A stretch of 64,000 bases of DNA from an uncultured Lachnospiraceae bacterium (GCA_910584965.1 CAJUDZ010000016.1:1-64000); one strand, 5' to 3'. Positions 42,410-52,342 are shown, counted from the first letter of the stretch. The notes: generated by a model from the sequence alone, not told the origin. Program-made: numbers and translations.

Positions 42410-42643
42410 TTACGGAACCGGATCATAACCACCTTTTGAAAAAGGATTACATCTTATAATTCTCCATAAAGCAAGAAATCCTCCTTTTACCGCGCCATAT
42501 TTGCTGACAGCTTCCAAACCGTAATCGGAACAGGACGGAAAATAAGGACATTTCGTGCTTTTCATTGGAGATATATATTTTTTATAGAACTTAATAAGAT
42601 AAATCAAACATTTTTTCATATCAATTTCTAAATGATACACCAT
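42410..42643 (-). CDS. yidD: YidD membrane protein insertion efficiency factor
   Basis: 77 residues (or 69 from the ATG at 42619). The YidD core is visible: YKKYISPMKSTKCPYFPSCS, then Y near the CS.Y motif, and ALWRIIRCNPFSKGGYDPVP. It is a small amphipathic membrane-associated protein encoded between rnpA and yidC. The start is uncertain because neither ATG has a strong ribosome site. Confidence 0.88.
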   Translation of the reverse strand: MVYHLEIDMKKCLIYLIKFYKKYISPMKSTKCPYFPSCSDYGLEAVSKYGAVKGGFLALWRIIRCNPFSKGGYDPVP

Positions 42644-42653
42644 CCACGATCAA

Positions 42654-43001
42654 TCAATAAAAAAATATCTTCAATATATGGTGCATTTTCGCAAGATGTA
42701 ACAGTGCGCTTTCAATTTCTTCATAACCGACGAAAGCAGCGCTTTTTCTGGCAACGACTACTATATCTAAACCACTATTAAATATATTTTCATGTAGTCT
42801 GTAACTTTCTCTCACCAGTCTGGTAAATCGATGTCTTACGACACTGTTGCCTACCTTTTTGCTGGCGGATATTCCCAATCTGTTTATCTGCATGTTATTT
42901 TCCAATACATACATGACCAGATATCTGTTCGCGTAGCTTTTTCCGTTTTGATAAACATACTGGAAATCCTTATTCTTCTTCAATGATTCTGAAAATTTCA
43001 T
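42654..43001 (-). CDS. rnpA: Ribonuclease P protein component
   Basis: 115 residues. The conserved arginine-rich helix is KKVGNSVVRHRFTRLVRES (the RNR box appears here as RHRFTR, as in other Clostridia), and the N-terminal MKFSESLKKNKDFQYVYQNG is typical. It binds the catalytic RNA and helps process pre-tRNA 5-prime ends. Cotranscribed with rpmH, subject to the terminator at 43063-43087. Confidence 0.93.
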   Translation of the reverse strand: MKFSESLKKNKDFQYVYQNGKSYANRYLVMYVLENNMQINRLGISASKKVGNSVVRHRFTRLVRESYRLHENIFNSGLDIVVVARKSAAFVGYEEIESALLHLAKMHHILKIFFY

Positions 43002-43062
43002 AAATCACAACCTTTATTTCCCTGCGGAATGTCTTTATCAGATCAAAAACAATTTCATCAGG

Positions 43063-43087
43063 AAAAAAAGGCCACATAAATGCGGCC
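43063..43087 (-). terminator. Intrinsic terminator directly after rpmH
   Basis: On the minus strand GGCCGCA pairs with TGTGGCC (one G-U), then seven U residues. The stem begins on the last base of the rpmH stop. It probably sets the high rpmH to low rnpA ratio by partial termination. Confidence 0.75.
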
Positions 43088-43221
43088 TATGCTGATAATC
43101 TCTTTCTACCTTTTGCTCTTCTCGCAGCGATTACTTTTCTTCCGCCCCTGGTTTTCATTCTGGCTCTGAATCCGTGAACTTTTGATCTCTGTCTTTTTTT
43201 CGGCTGAAATGTCATTTTCAT
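43087..43221 (-). CDS. rpmH: Ribosomal protein L34 (bL34)
   Basis: 44 residues, the normal length: MKMTFQPKKRQRSKVHGFRA, then RMKTRGGRKVIAARRAKGRK and RLSA. Highly basic, matching bL34 throughout. AAAGGAGGTG precedes the ATG by 8 bases, one of the strongest ribosome sites in the window. Confidence 0.95.
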   Translation of the reverse strand: MKMTFQPKKRQRSKVHGFRARMKTRGGRKVIAARRAKGRKRLSA

Positions 43222-43294
43222 TACGATGCACCTCCTTTACAATGCTTTCTTCATAATATGCGAATAAAATATCTGTTCGGAAAACAACACTTCC

Positions 43295-43323
43295 ATTTTA
43301 TATAAATAAACCAGATACGTCAA
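43295..43323 (-). promoter_or_regulatory. rpmH promoter
   Basis: Minus strand TTGACG, 17-base spacer, TAAAAT, about 75 bases before the rpmH start. Confidence 0.6.
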
Positions 43324-43415
43324 GAGAATCGTGACATTTTGTCCCATATTTTATGAAAAATTAAATTTTCCCGAAAAAATTTTTTTCTGAAAAAGAATAT
43401 CCACTTTACATAAAT

Positions 43416-43586
43416 ATATCCACAATATGTGGATAAATTGTGAATAACTTCCGTTTATGTTATGGAAAACTTCCTGATCCTCCCATATTTTCCACATTTC
43501 ATAATGTTAATATGATATTCACACTTATACACAACTTCAAAATGAATCTGAAACGATATGTCAACCTGTCCATTTTTTGTGGATAA
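43416..43586. other. oriC region with DnaA boxes
   Basis: AT-rich gap between rpmH and dnaA. Consensus DnaA boxes (TTATCCACA, reverse strand) at 43428-43436 and 43578-43586, plus near-matches ATATCCACA at 43416, TTATTCACA (reverse) at 43439, TTTTCCACA at 43488 and TTATACACA at 43525. Position and clustering mark the chromosomal origin; the AT-rich unwinding element may lie beyond dnaA near 45140-45210. Confidence 0.85.
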
Positions 43587-43687
43587 CTTATGAATTGAAT
43601 TTTTATCTTTTTTATATTAATATATATACAGGGAAGTTTTGCATTATACCGGACATTGGATTTCATACAGAAGTAAGAGGTTTATAT

Positions 43688-45046
43688 ATGGATTTTATCA
43701 GGGACAACTGGGATTTAATTAAAGAAACGCTTAGAACAGAATATGATTTATCGGATATCGCATATTCCACATGGATTGCCCCCCTCAATTTTTACAATAT
43801 GGAAAACAATATCGTAACAATACTGATTCCTTCCAATCAGTCACATTTTTTAAACTATATTTCCAATAAATATAAGAGCTATTTTCAGGTAACGATCTCA
43901 GAAATGATGAATCATACCTGTGACATCGATTTTATTCTGGAAAAAGACGCCAACAGCGCCAATGAAATAAATCAGGAAAAACCGAACCATGTCTATAATA
44001 TCAATTATGAAAAAGCGAATCTGAATCCTAAGTATAATTTTAATACTTTCGTCGTCGGAAGCAATAATAAATTTGCTCATTCCGCCGGACTTGCGGTGGC
44101 GGAATCTCCGGGAGAGGCTTATAACCCTCTCTATATTTACGGAGGCGCCGGACTGGGTAAGACACACTTAATGCACTCAATCGGGCATTTTATTCTGCAG
44201 CAGAATAAAGATATGAAGGTTTTATATGTCACATCCGAAAAATTTACAAACGAAATCGTTGAGTCCATCCGAAGCGGTGACGCAAAGGCCATGAGCAAAA
44301 TCAGAGAAAAATACAGAACCGTAGACGTTCTCCTGATCGACGATATCCAGTTTATCATCGGAAAGGAAAGTACGCAGGAAGAGTTTTTCCACACCTTTAA
44401 TACGCTCCATGCGGACGGCAAACAAATCGTCTTAACATCCGACCGTCCTCCAAAAGAGCTGGAAACGCTGGAAGAAAGATTCCGTTCCCGATTCGAATGG
44501 GGTCTGGTCGCCGATATCCAGCCGCCGGATTACGAAACGAGACTCGCCATCCTCAGAAAAAATGCAGAAAGCTGTAATAAAGAAATCGACAGCGAAGTGT
44601 TAGAGTATATAGCAGCAAACATTAAGTCCAACATTCGGGAGCTGGAAGGCGCCTTTAATAAGATCATCGCTTTTTCCAAACTGAACAACCTGGATATCAA
44701 CCTGACTCATGCGGAAGAGGCTTTGAAAGACATTATTTATCCTGATGAAATGAGAGAAGTGACGCCTTCGCTGATCATCAATGCGGTAGCCGAACATTTC
44801 GGCATTACGCCGGATGACATTATGTCAAGAAAGAGAAATTCGGAACTCGTTCAGGCAAGACAGATCGTCATGTATCTGTGCAGAGACCTGACAGACGCTT
44901 CTCTTTCGGGAATTGCCAAACTGCTTGGTAAGAAAGACCATACGACAGTCATTCATGGTGTGAATAAAATCACCGATGAGATTGTGAATAATGAGGAATT
45001 AAAAAACAAAATAGAAGTCATTAAGAAAAAGATTGTCCCTTCATAA
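43688..45046 (+). CDS. dnaA: Chromosomal replication initiator DnaA
   Basis: 452 residues. Domain I (about 1-85) is followed by a short linker, then the AAA+ domain with Walker A GGAGLGKTHL near 158, Walker B VLLIDDIQF, and sensor regions (VLTSDRPPKELETLEERFRS). Domain IV has DASLSGIAKLLGKKDHTTVI, the DnaA-box binding signature. I start at the ATG preceded by TAAGAGG; the frame is open 37 codons further upstream but that part overlaps a DnaA box at 43578. Confidence 0.96.
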   Translation: MDFIRDNWDLIKETLRTEYDLSDIAYSTWIAPLNFYNMENNIVTILIPSNQSHFLNYISNKYKSYFQVTISEMMNHTCDIDFILEKDANSANEINQEKPNHVYNINYEKANLNPKYNFNTFVVGSNNKFAHSAGLAVAESPGEAYNPLYIYGGAGLGKTHLMHSIGHFILQQNKDMKVLYVTSEKFTNEIVESIRSGDAKAMSKIREKYRTVDVLLIDDIQFIIGKESTQEEFFHTFNTLHADGKQIVLTSDRPPKELETLEERFRSRFEWGLVADIQPPDYETRLAILRKNAESCNKEIDSEVLEYIAANIKSNIRELEGAFNKIIAFSKLNNLDINLTHAEEALKDIIYPDEMREVTPSLIINAVAEHFGITPDDIMSRKRNSELVQARQIVMYLCRDLTDASLSGIAKLLGKKDHTTVIHGVNKITDEIVNNEELKNKIEVIKKKIVPS

Positions 45047-45087
45047 CTTCATACCTGTTGATAAGTTCCATCTTATTATGAAGTTAT
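45043..45087 (+). terminator. Long inverted repeat at the end of dnaA
   Basis: ATAACTTCATA and its exact complement TATGAAGTTAT, 23 bases apart, begin on the last codon and stop of dnaA. CTGACTTTTT follows. Terminator or mRNA-stabilising hairpin between dnaA and dnaN. Confidence 0.5.
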
Positions 45088-45111
45088 CCTGACTTTTTCA
45101 CATGTTATACG

Positions 45112-45140
45112 TTTTCTTTTTCCCTGAAAAATAGTATAAT
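45112..45140 (+). promoter_or_regulatory. Possible dnaN promoter
   Basis: Perfect TATAAT at 45135-45140 with a weak TTTTCT 17 bases upstream. Transcription would start near 45147, which excludes the upstream ATG at 45143 and supports the dnaN start at 45260. The AT-rich leader 45147-45210 (ATATACTACTGAATATATTA) may also be the origin unwinding element. Confidence 0.45.
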
Positions 45141-45259
45141 AAATGAGGTTATACACATTTCAACACCTATTATTACTATATACTACTGAATATATTATAA
45201 ATAATTATAAAACGCCAGCTCAGATTTCGGCTCACATTCAGAAAGGAAGTTATGCACAG

Positions 45260-46369
45260 ATGAAAATTGTATGTAAAAAATCAACTCTTTTAAATGGTGT
45301 ACAGATTGTTTCCAAAGCAGTTCCAAGCAAAACAACCATGTCTATTCTGGAATGTATCCTGATCGATGTCAGAAACGGTGAAATCAAACTGGCGGCTAAT
45401 GATATGGAACTCGGTATCGAAACGAGAATCGAAGGGGAAGTGATCGAAAAAGGAATGATAGCGCTTGATGCTAAAATTTTCCTGGAAATTGTCCGTAAAC
45501 TTCCCGACAGCAATATTAAAATAGAAACGGACAGCAGCCTGAAAACGACAATTACCTGTGAAAAGGCAAAATTTAATATTATCGGAAAAAGCGGCGAAGA
45601 TTTCTCTTACCTTCCGTTAATCGAAAGAAACGACTCCGTCGTGGTTTCTCAGTTTACGCTGAAAGAAATTATCAGACAGACAATTTTTTCAATCGCCGAT
45701 AACGATAACAACAGGCTGATGACAGGAGAACTGTTTGAAATCGACGAAGATACTCTGAAAGTAGTTTCATTGGACGGGCATCGAATTTCTATCAGAAAAA
45801 TCGGGCTGAAAGATACTTATGCGCCGAGAAAAATTGTCGTTCCCGGCAAGACGCTGAGCGAAATCAGCAAAATCCTTTCCGGCGATACGGACAAGGATGT
45901 TAATATCTTCTTTACGGACAATCATATCCTGTTTGAATTTGACAATACGATCGTTGTTTCCAGGCTGATTGAAGGAGAATACTTCAGAATCGATCAGATG
46001 CTTTCGAGCGATTATGAAACAAAAGTGAGAATCAACAAGAAAGAATTTTTGAATTGTATCGACAGGGCAACGCTTCTCGTAAAAGAAGGGGATAAGAAAC
46101 CTGTTATCATCAATATTACCGATGAAGCGATGGAACTGAAAATGAATACGATTATCGGAAGCATGGATGAAGAAATCGATATCGTAAAGAACGGAAAAGA
46201 TCTGATGATCGGTTTCAATCCGAAATTCCTGATCGATGCCCTCAGGGTGATCGACGACGAAGAAGTTGATTTATACATGGTAAATCCGAAAGCGCCATGT
46301 TTTATCAGAGACGAGGAAGAAAATTATATTTATCTGATTCTTCCGGTAAACTTTACAACAGTAAGCTGA
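45260..46369 (+). CDS. dnaN: DNA polymerase III beta subunit (sliding clamp)
   Basis: 369 residues in three repeated clamp domains, as usual. It begins MKIVCKKSTLLNGVQIVSKA after AAAGGAAG, and contains the mid-protein FEIDEDTLKVVSLDGHRISI and the C-terminal PVNFTTVS. It forms the ring that tethers polymerase; its hydrophobic pocket binds QL.LF peptides such as the one on the element protein at 22072-23277. Confidence 0.95.
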   Translation: MKIVCKKSTLLNGVQIVSKAVPSKTTMSILECILIDVRNGEIKLAANDMELGIETRIEGEVIEKGMIALDAKIFLEIVRKLPDSNIKIETDSSLKTTITCEKAKFNIIGKSGEDFSYLPLIERNDSVVVSQFTLKEIIRQTIFSIADNDNNRLMTGELFEIDEDTLKVVSLDGHRISIRKIGLKDTYAPRKIVVPGKTLSEISKILSGDTDKDVNIFFTDNHILFEFDNTIVVSRLIEGEYFRIDQMLSSDYETKVRINKKEFLNCIDRATLLVKEGDKKPVIINITDEAMELKMNTIIGSMDEEIDIVKNGKDLMIGFNPKFLIDALRVIDDEEVDLYMVNPKAPCFIRDEEENYIYLILPVNFTTVS

Positions 46370-46392
46370 TCAATGTTTAAGACGGGTAAATT

Positions 46393-46602
46393 ATGGAAAA
46401 AATAAAAATTAAAGATGAATTTATAAAGCTCGGCCAGGCTTTAAAACTGGCCGGACTCGTTGATTCCGGCCTGGATGCCAAGATCGAGATCCAGGAAGGA
46501 AATGTGCTTGTTAATGGAGAAACGGAGTGCAGACGCGGCAAAAAAATTTATGCTGGTGATGTTATCGAATTTAACGGACAGCAGATTAAGGTAGAAAACT
46601 GA
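46393..46602 (+). CDS. yaaA: S4-domain RNA-binding protein YaaA (RlbA)
   Basis: 69 residues, a single S4-like fold: IKLGQALKLAGLVDSGLDAK, then VLVNGETECRRGKKIYAGDV. Always found between dnaN and recF in Firmicutes; thought to bind RNA or ribosomal particles. Its stop overlaps the recF start by one base (TGATG). Confidence 0.9.
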   Translation: MEKIKIKDEFIKLGQALKLAGLVDSGLDAKIEIQEGNVLVNGETECRRGKKIYAGDVIEFNGQQIKVEN

Positions 46603-47690
46603 TGATCATTAAATCATTGGAATTGGCGAATTACAGAAATTATGATTCTCTGGAAATTCATTTCAGCGGCGGAACCAATATTTTATATGGGAATAACGCA
46701 CAGGGAAAAACGAATATTTTAGAAGCAATTTATTTATCTTCTACTACAAAATCCCATAAAGGAAGTAAAGACGGGGATATTATTCATTTCAATGAGGAAG
46801 AAGCGCATATCAGGACAGTATTGGAGAAAGATGGCATAGAAAGCAGGATCGATATGCACCTTCGTAAAAACAAATCGAAGGGCATTGCCATTGACGGACA
46901 GAAGATTAAAAAGGCTTCGGAACTATTGGGATTATTAAATGTAGTCTTTTTTTCACCGGAAGATTTGAATATTATAAAAAACGGGCCGGCCGAAAGAAGA
47001 AGATTTGTGGATATGGAACTGTGCCAGCTGGATTCCTTTTATCTTTATAATCTGAATCATTATAATCAAATCGTAAACCAGAGGAATAAGCTTTTAAAAG
47101 ATATGTATTTTCGTCCGGAACTGCGGGAAACGTTGAATATATGGGATTCGCAGCTTGTTTCTTTTGGAAGCAAAATTATCGAAAGAAGAGAATTGTTTAC
47201 AAAACAGCTGAACGAGATAATTTATGAGATACATAAAAAACTTTCCGGAGATAAAGAAGAGCTGATCATTCGTTATGAACCGGATGTTTCGATAGAAGAT
47301 TATGAGCGTTCCTTGTCCGCAAGTCAGGAAAAAGATATTAAATTGAAACAGACAACGGTCGGGCCGCACAGAGACGATTTTTCTTTTATGGCGGATAATA
47401 TTGATATCCGCAAATTCGGTTCTCAGGGTCAGCAGAGAACGGCAGCTCTTTCTTTGAAATTATCGGAGATTGAACTGGTTAAAAAAATGATAAAGGACAG
47501 TCCGGTTCTTCTTCTGGATGATGTCTTATCGGAGCTTGACAGTAACAGACAAAATTATCTTCTGAATAGTATTGGTGATATTCAGACGATCATTACCTGT
47601 ACGGGTCTGGATGAATTTATTAATAACAGATTTGAAATTGATAAAGTTTTTCAGATTGACAGTGGAAAAATTACAGATAATGTGGATTGA
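46602..47690 (+). CDS. recF: DNA replication and repair protein RecF
   Basis: 362 residues. ABC/SMC-type ATPase with Walker A YGNNAQGKTNILEAIYLSST near residue 34, signature FGSQGQQRTAALSLKL, and Walker B PVLLLDDVLSELD. It acts with RecO and RecR to load RecA at gaps. Start set by the TGATG overlap with yaaA. Confidence 0.94.
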   Translation: MIIKSLELANYRNYDSLEIHFSGGTNILYGNNAQGKTNILEAIYLSSTTKSHKGSKDGDIIHFNEEEAHIRTVLEKDGIESRIDMHLRKNKSKGIAIDGQKIKKASELLGLLNVVFFSPEDLNIIKNGPAERRRFVDMELCQLDSFYLYNLNHYNQIVNQRNKLLKDMYFRPELRETLNIWDSQLVSFGSKIIERRELFTKQLNEIIYEIHKKLSGDKEELIIRYEPDVSIEDYERSLSASQEKDIKLKQTTVGPHRDDFSFMADNIDIRKFGSQGQQRTAALSLKLSEIELVKKMIKDSPVLLLDDVLSELDSNRQNYLLNSIGDIQTIITCTGLDEFINNRFEIDKVFQIDSGKITDNVD

Positions 47691-47707
47691 TTGAAATGGA
47701 GGATATC

Positions 47708-49627
47708 ATGGCAAACCAAGAATACGGAGCGGATCAGATTCAGATATTGGAAGGTCTTGAAGCGGTTCGGAAAAGGCCTGGTATGTATATAGGAAGTACG
47801 TCCAGCAGAGGATTGCATCATCTCGTATATGAAATTGTGGATAATTCCGTCGATGAAGCTCTGGCGGGTTTCTGTGATACAATTCATGTGACGATAAATC
47901 AGGATAATTCCGTTACGGTTATCGATAACGGACGCGGCATTCCCGTCGGTATCAATCAGAAAGCGGGAATCCCGGCGGTTGAAGTCGTATTTACGGTTCT
48001 TCACGCCGGCGGAAAGTTCGGCGGCGGCGGATACAAAGTATCGGGAGGACTTCACGGCGTGGGCGCTTCTGTTGTGAATGCGCTTTCCGAATGGCTGGAA
48101 GTGGAAATTTGCAGCGACGGCAAAGTGTATAAGCAGCGTTATGAAAGAGGACAGGTATGCTATCCGCTGAAAATGGTTGGAGAATGCGAAACGGACAAAG
48201 CCGGAACGAAAATAATTTTTAAACCGGATGCGGCTATTTTTGAAGAAACCGTATTCGATTATAAAACATTGAAAACGAGACTGAGAGAAACGGCTTTCCT
48301 GACAAAAGGGCTTAAAATTATCCTTGTGGATGAGAGAGAAGGGAAGGAACAGGAAAAAGTATTTCATTATGAGGGCGGCATCAAAGAGTTTGTTACTTAC
48401 CTGAATAAGAGCAAAGACGCTCTTTATGAGCAGATCATGTATTTTGAGGGAAGTAAGAATAACGTTTATGTTGAAGTGGCAATGCAGCATAATGACTCCT
48501 ATAATGAAAGCGTATATAGTTTCGTCAATAATATCAATACGCCGGAAGGCGGAACGCATCTGATCGGTTTTAAGAATGCCCTTACGAAAACATTCAATGA
48601 TTACGCAAGAAATAACAAACTGATTAAGGAAAATGAGGAAAATCTTTCCGGCGACGATATCCGGGAAGGACTCACGGCTATTATCAGTGTGAAAATTGAA
48701 GATCCTCAGTTTGAAGGACAGACAAAGCAGAAACTTGGAAATTCCGAGGCAAGAGGCGCCGTTGATAATATCGTGAGCGAACAGCTTACCTATTTCCTGG
48801 AGCAGAATCCGGCCATAGCCAAGATTATATGCGAGAAATCCATTATGGCGCAGCGAGCCAGAGAAGCGGCCAGAAAAGCGAGGGATTTGACACGTCGTAA
48901 ATCAGCGCTGGAAAATTCTTCTCTGCCGGGAAAACTGGCGGACTGCTCGGATAAAGATCCTAAGAACTGTGAGATTTATATCGTTGAGGGAGATTCCGCG
49001 GGCGGATCTGCCAAAACGGCGAGGAGCCGGGCGACACAGGCTATTCTGCCGCTTCGCGGCAAAATCCTGAATGTGGAAAAGGCAAGACTCGATAAAATTT
49101 ATGCGAACGCGGAAATCAAAGCGATGATTACCGCATTTGGCACAGGGATTCATGAAGATTTTGATATTGAAAAGCTACGCTATGATAAAATTATTATTAT
49201 GACGGATGCCGATGTAGACGGCGCGCATATTGCAACGTTAATGCTCACCTTTATCTATCGTTTCATGCCGGAGCTGATCAGACAGGGACATGTCTATCTG
49301 GCGAAACCTCCTTTATATAAGCTGGAGAAAAACAGACAGGTTTGGTATGCTTACAGCGATGAAGAGCTGGATAAAATTCTGGCGGAAGTAGGAAGAGACC
49401 AGAACAATAAAATACAGCGGTATAAAGGTCTGGGCGAAATGGATGCAGACCAGCTCTGGGATACGACGATGGATCCGGAGAAAAGAATTTTACTGCGCGT
49501 TAATATCAATGAGGAAGAGGAATCGGAAGTGGATCTGACCTTTAATACGTTAATGGGAGATAAAGTAGAGCCTCGACGAATCTTTATCGAAGAAAATGCA
49601 AAATTTGTCAAGAATCTTGATATTTAG
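47708..49627 (+). CDS. gyrB: DNA gyrase subunit B
   Basis: 639 residues. The GHKL ATPase region has YIGSTSSRGLHHLVYEIVDN and GGKFGGGGYKVSGGLHGVGA; the Toprim domain has IVEGDSAGGSAKTARSRATQ and MTDADVDGAHI, then YKGLGEMDADQLWDTTMDPE. I use the ATG after GGAGG with 6 bases of spacing; an ATG seven codons earlier lies inside the end of recF. Confidence 0.95.
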   Translation: MANQEYGADQIQILEGLEAVRKRPGMYIGSTSSRGLHHLVYEIVDNSVDEALAGFCDTIHVTINQDNSVTVIDNGRGIPVGINQKAGIPAVEVVFTVLHAGGKFGGGGYKVSGGLHGVGASVVNALSEWLEVEICSDGKVYKQRYERGQVCYPLKMVGECETDKAGTKIIFKPDAAIFEETVFDYKTLKTRLRETAFLTKGLKIILVDEREGKEQEKVFHYEGGIKEFVTYLNKSKDALYEQIMYFEGSKNNVYVEVAMQHNDSYNESVYSFVNNINTPEGGTHLIGFKNALTKTFNDYARNNKLIKENEENLSGDDIREGLTAIISVKIEDPQFEGQTKQKLGNSEARGAVDNIVSEQLTYFLEQNPAIAKIICEKSIMAQRAREAARKARDLTRRKSALENSSLPGKLADCSDKDPKNCEIYIVEGDSAGGSAKTARSRATQAILPLRGKILNVEKARLDKIYANAEIKAMITAFGTGIHEDFDIEKLRYDKIIIMTDADVDGAHIATLMLTFIYRFMPELIRQGHVYLAKPPLYKLEKNRQVWYAYSDEELDKILAEVGRDQNNKIQRYKGLGEMDADQLWDTTMDPEKRILLRVNINEEEESEVDLTFNTLMGDKVEPRRIFIEENAKFVKNLDI

Positions 49628-49710
49628 ACATTTTCCGTGAAAAGATTGCAAAATCTTTGACTTCTCAAGCGCAGATTGATTGCAGCGGTTCTGCAGGTTG
49701 AGAGAAAGGC

Positions 49711-52293
49711 ATGGTTATAAGAATGGATGACCGTATTTTTGATAAAATTGAAGATGTTGACCTGAAAAAGAAAATGGAAGACTCTTATATTGATTACGCG
49801 ATGAGCGTTATCGCGGCCCGTGCGCTGCCCGATGTAAGAGACGGTTTGAAGCCGGTACAGAGAAGAGTTCTCTACTCCATGATCGAATTAAACAACGGGC
49901 CTGATAAACCGCATAGAAAAAGCGCCCGTATCGTCGGCGATACAATGGGTAAGTACCATCCGCATGGAGATAGTTCTATTTACGGCGCTCTCGTTAATAT
50001 GGCGCAGGAATGGTCTACCCGTTATCCTCTCGTGGACGGACACGGTAATTTCGGTTCCGTAGATGGGGACGGCGCCGCGGCGATGCGTTATACGGAAGCC
50101 AGGCTCAGTAAAATTTCCATGGAGCTTCTTGCGGATATTAACAAAAATACCGTAGATTTTGTTCCGAACTTCGATGATACGGAAAAAGAACCTACCGTAC
50201 TGCCAAGCCGTTATCCGAATCTTCTTGTAAACGGTACTTCCGGCATCGCGGTCGGCATGGCTACCAATATTCCGCCTCATAATCTGCGGGAAGTGATAGC
50301 GGCGGTTGTAAAGATTATTGACAATCAGGTGCGGGAAAACCGGAATACGGATATGGAAGAAATTCTGGAACTCGTAAAGGCGCCGGATTTTCCAACCGGC
50401 GGCATTATTCTTGGAACAAGAGGCGCGGAAGAAGCATATCGTACCGGACGCGGTAAAGTAAGGGTACGTGCGGTAACAAATATCGAGCCGATGGACAACG
50501 GAAAGAACCGCATTATCGTGACGGAACTTCCTTATATGGTCAATAAAGCGAATCTGATTTTAAAGATTGCGGAACTTGTGAAATTAAAGAAAATTGACGG
50601 TATCACGGATCTTCGGGATGAAACAAACCGCGAAGGCATGAGAATTGTGATAGAGTTAAGAAAAGACGCGAATGCCAATGTCATTTTAAATCAGCTTTAT
50701 AAACATACTCAGTTACAGGATTCCTTCGGTATTATCATGCTGGCTCTCGTGGACGGACAGCCGAAAGTCATGAATATTCTGGATATGCTTCAATTCTATC
50801 TGGAACACCAGAAGGATGTCGTGACAAGAAGAACCAGATATGATCTGAACAAAGCGGAAGAACGCGACCATATTTTACAGGGATTGCTGGTTGCTCTCGA
50901 TCATATTGATGAAGTCATTCAAATCATAAGAAGTTCTCAGACGACACAGATTGCGAAAGAAAGGCTGATGGAACGCTTTTCGTTTTCTGATGTACAGGCT
51001 CAGGCCATCGTTGATATGCGTCTGCGCGCTCTGACAGGTCTGGAAAGAGAAAAGCTGGAAAATGAACATAAAGAACTGCTGGCAAAAATTGCGGAATTGA
51101 AAGCGATTCTGGCCGATGAAAAGCTGCTGCTTGGCGTTATCAAAGAAGAAATTATGATCATTTCGGAAAAATTCGGTGATGACAGAAGAAGCCAGATTGG
51201 GTTCGATGTTTTTGATATCAATATGGAAGATTTGATTCCGAAAGATAATACGATTATCGCCATGACAAGCCTCGGATATGTGAAGCGCATGACAGTGGAT
51301 AATTTTAAGGCACAGCATCGGGGCGGTAAAGGAATCAAGGGAATGCAGACGATCGATGAAGATTATATAGAAGATCTTCTGATGACGACGACCCATCATT
51401 ATCTGATGTTCTTTACCAATTTCGGAAGAGTATACCGGCTGAAAGCCTATGAAATTCCGGAAGCCGGACGTACTGCGAGAGGAACCGCGATTATCAATCT
51501 CTTACAGCTGACGCCGGGAGAAAAAATTTCGGCCATGATACCGATCAAAGATTATGAAGAGACGAAAAATCTCTTTATGGTAACGAAAAAAGGTATTGTT
51601 AAGAAAACTTCGATACTGGAATACAGTAATGTCAGGAAGAAAGGTCTTGCCGCAATCAACCTTCGTGAAGACGACGAATTGATAGAGGTAAAATCTACGG
51701 ATGAAGATACGGAAATATTCCTCGTTACGAGACAGGGAATGTGTATCAGATTCAGGGAAACAGATGTTCGGGCAACCGGAAGAGCTTCTATGGGCGTTAT
51801 CGGAATGAATTTATCCGACGGTGACGAAATCATCGGAATGCAGTTAGATCACCAGGGAGATTCTCTTCTGATCGTTTCGGAAAACGGACTTGGAAAACGG
51901 ACTTATCTGAATGAATTTACGGTTCAGAACCGCGGCGGCAAAGGTGTGAAATGTTATAAGATCACGGAAAAAACCGGAAATGTAGTCGGTGTCAAGGCAG
52001 TTACCGACGATCATGAAATTATGATGATTACAACAGAAGGCGTTATTATTCAGCTCAGGATGGAAGATATTTCCACACTCGGAAGGATTACTTCGGGCGT
52101 TAAGATGATGAATCTGGAAGAAGACGTGAAGGTGGCTAAAATTGCCAAAGTACGGGAGAAAGTAAGCGACGGCAATCAGGAATATGAAAATATTGACGAT
52201 GCGTTAGAAGAAATTCCGGAAGAAGAAAAGTATGGAAATATTTCCGATGAAAATGAAGAAATAACTCTGCCGAAAGAAGAAGAGGAAGAATAA
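49711..52293 (+). CDS. gyrA: DNA gyrase subunit A
   Basis: 860 residues (856 from the ATG at 49723). Catalytic Tyr in AAMRYTEARLSKISME near residue 120; the GyrA box QHRGGKGIKG starts the C-terminal beta-pinwheel, and the tail is acidic (EEEKYGNISDENEEITLPKE). The quinolone-determining region reads HPHGDSSIYGALVNM, with Gly where E. coli has Asp87. AGAAAGG is one base from the first ATG and 13 from the second, so the start is uncertain. Confidence 0.95.
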   Translation: MVIRMDDRIFDKIEDVDLKKKMEDSYIDYAMSVIAARALPDVRDGLKPVQRRVLYSMIELNNGPDKPHRKSARIVGDTMGKYHPHGDSSIYGALVNMAQEWSTRYPLVDGHGNFGSVDGDGAAAMRYTEARLSKISMELLADINKNTVDFVPNFDDTEKEPTVLPSRYPNLLVNGTSGIAVGMATNIPPHNLREVIAAVVKIIDNQVRENRNTDMEEILELVKAPDFPTGGIILGTRGAEEAYRTGRGKVRVRAVTNIEPMDNGKNRIIVTELPYMVNKANLILKIAELVKLKKIDGITDLRDETNREGMRIVIELRKDANANVILNQLYKHTQLQDSFGIIMLALVDGQPKVMNILDMLQFYLEHQKDVVTRRTRYDLNKAEERDHILQGLLVALDHIDEVIQIIRSSQTTQIAKERLMERFSFSDVQAQAIVDMRLRALTGLEREKLENEHKELLAKIAELKAILADEKLLLGVIKEEIMIISEKFGDDRRSQIGFDVFDINMEDLIPKDNTIIAMTSLGYVKRMTVDNFKAQHRGGKGIKGMQTIDEDYIEDLLMTTTHHYLMFFTNFGRVYRLKAYEIPEAGRTARGTAIINLLQLTPGEKISAMIPIKDYEETKNLFMVTKKGIVKKTSILEYSNVRKKGLAAINLREDDELIEVKSTDEDTEIFLVTRQGMCIRFRETDVRATGRASMGVIGMNLSDGDEIIGMQLDHQGDSLLIVSENGLGKRTYLNEFTVQNRGGKGVKCYKITEKTGNVVGVKAVTDDHEIMMITTEGVIIQLRMEDISTLGRITSGVKMMNLEEDVKVAKIAKVREKVSDGNQEYENIDDALEEIPEEEKYGNISDENEEITLPKEEEEE

Positions 52294-52342
52294 TCCGAAG
52301 ATTTTAAAAGAATTGAGATGCGGAGCAGGAAAACAGTAAGAG

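Noticed and set aside
47651..48559. 302-codon minus-strand open frame opposite gyrB
   Set aside because: Antisense shadow of gyrB, which is full-length with all motifs.
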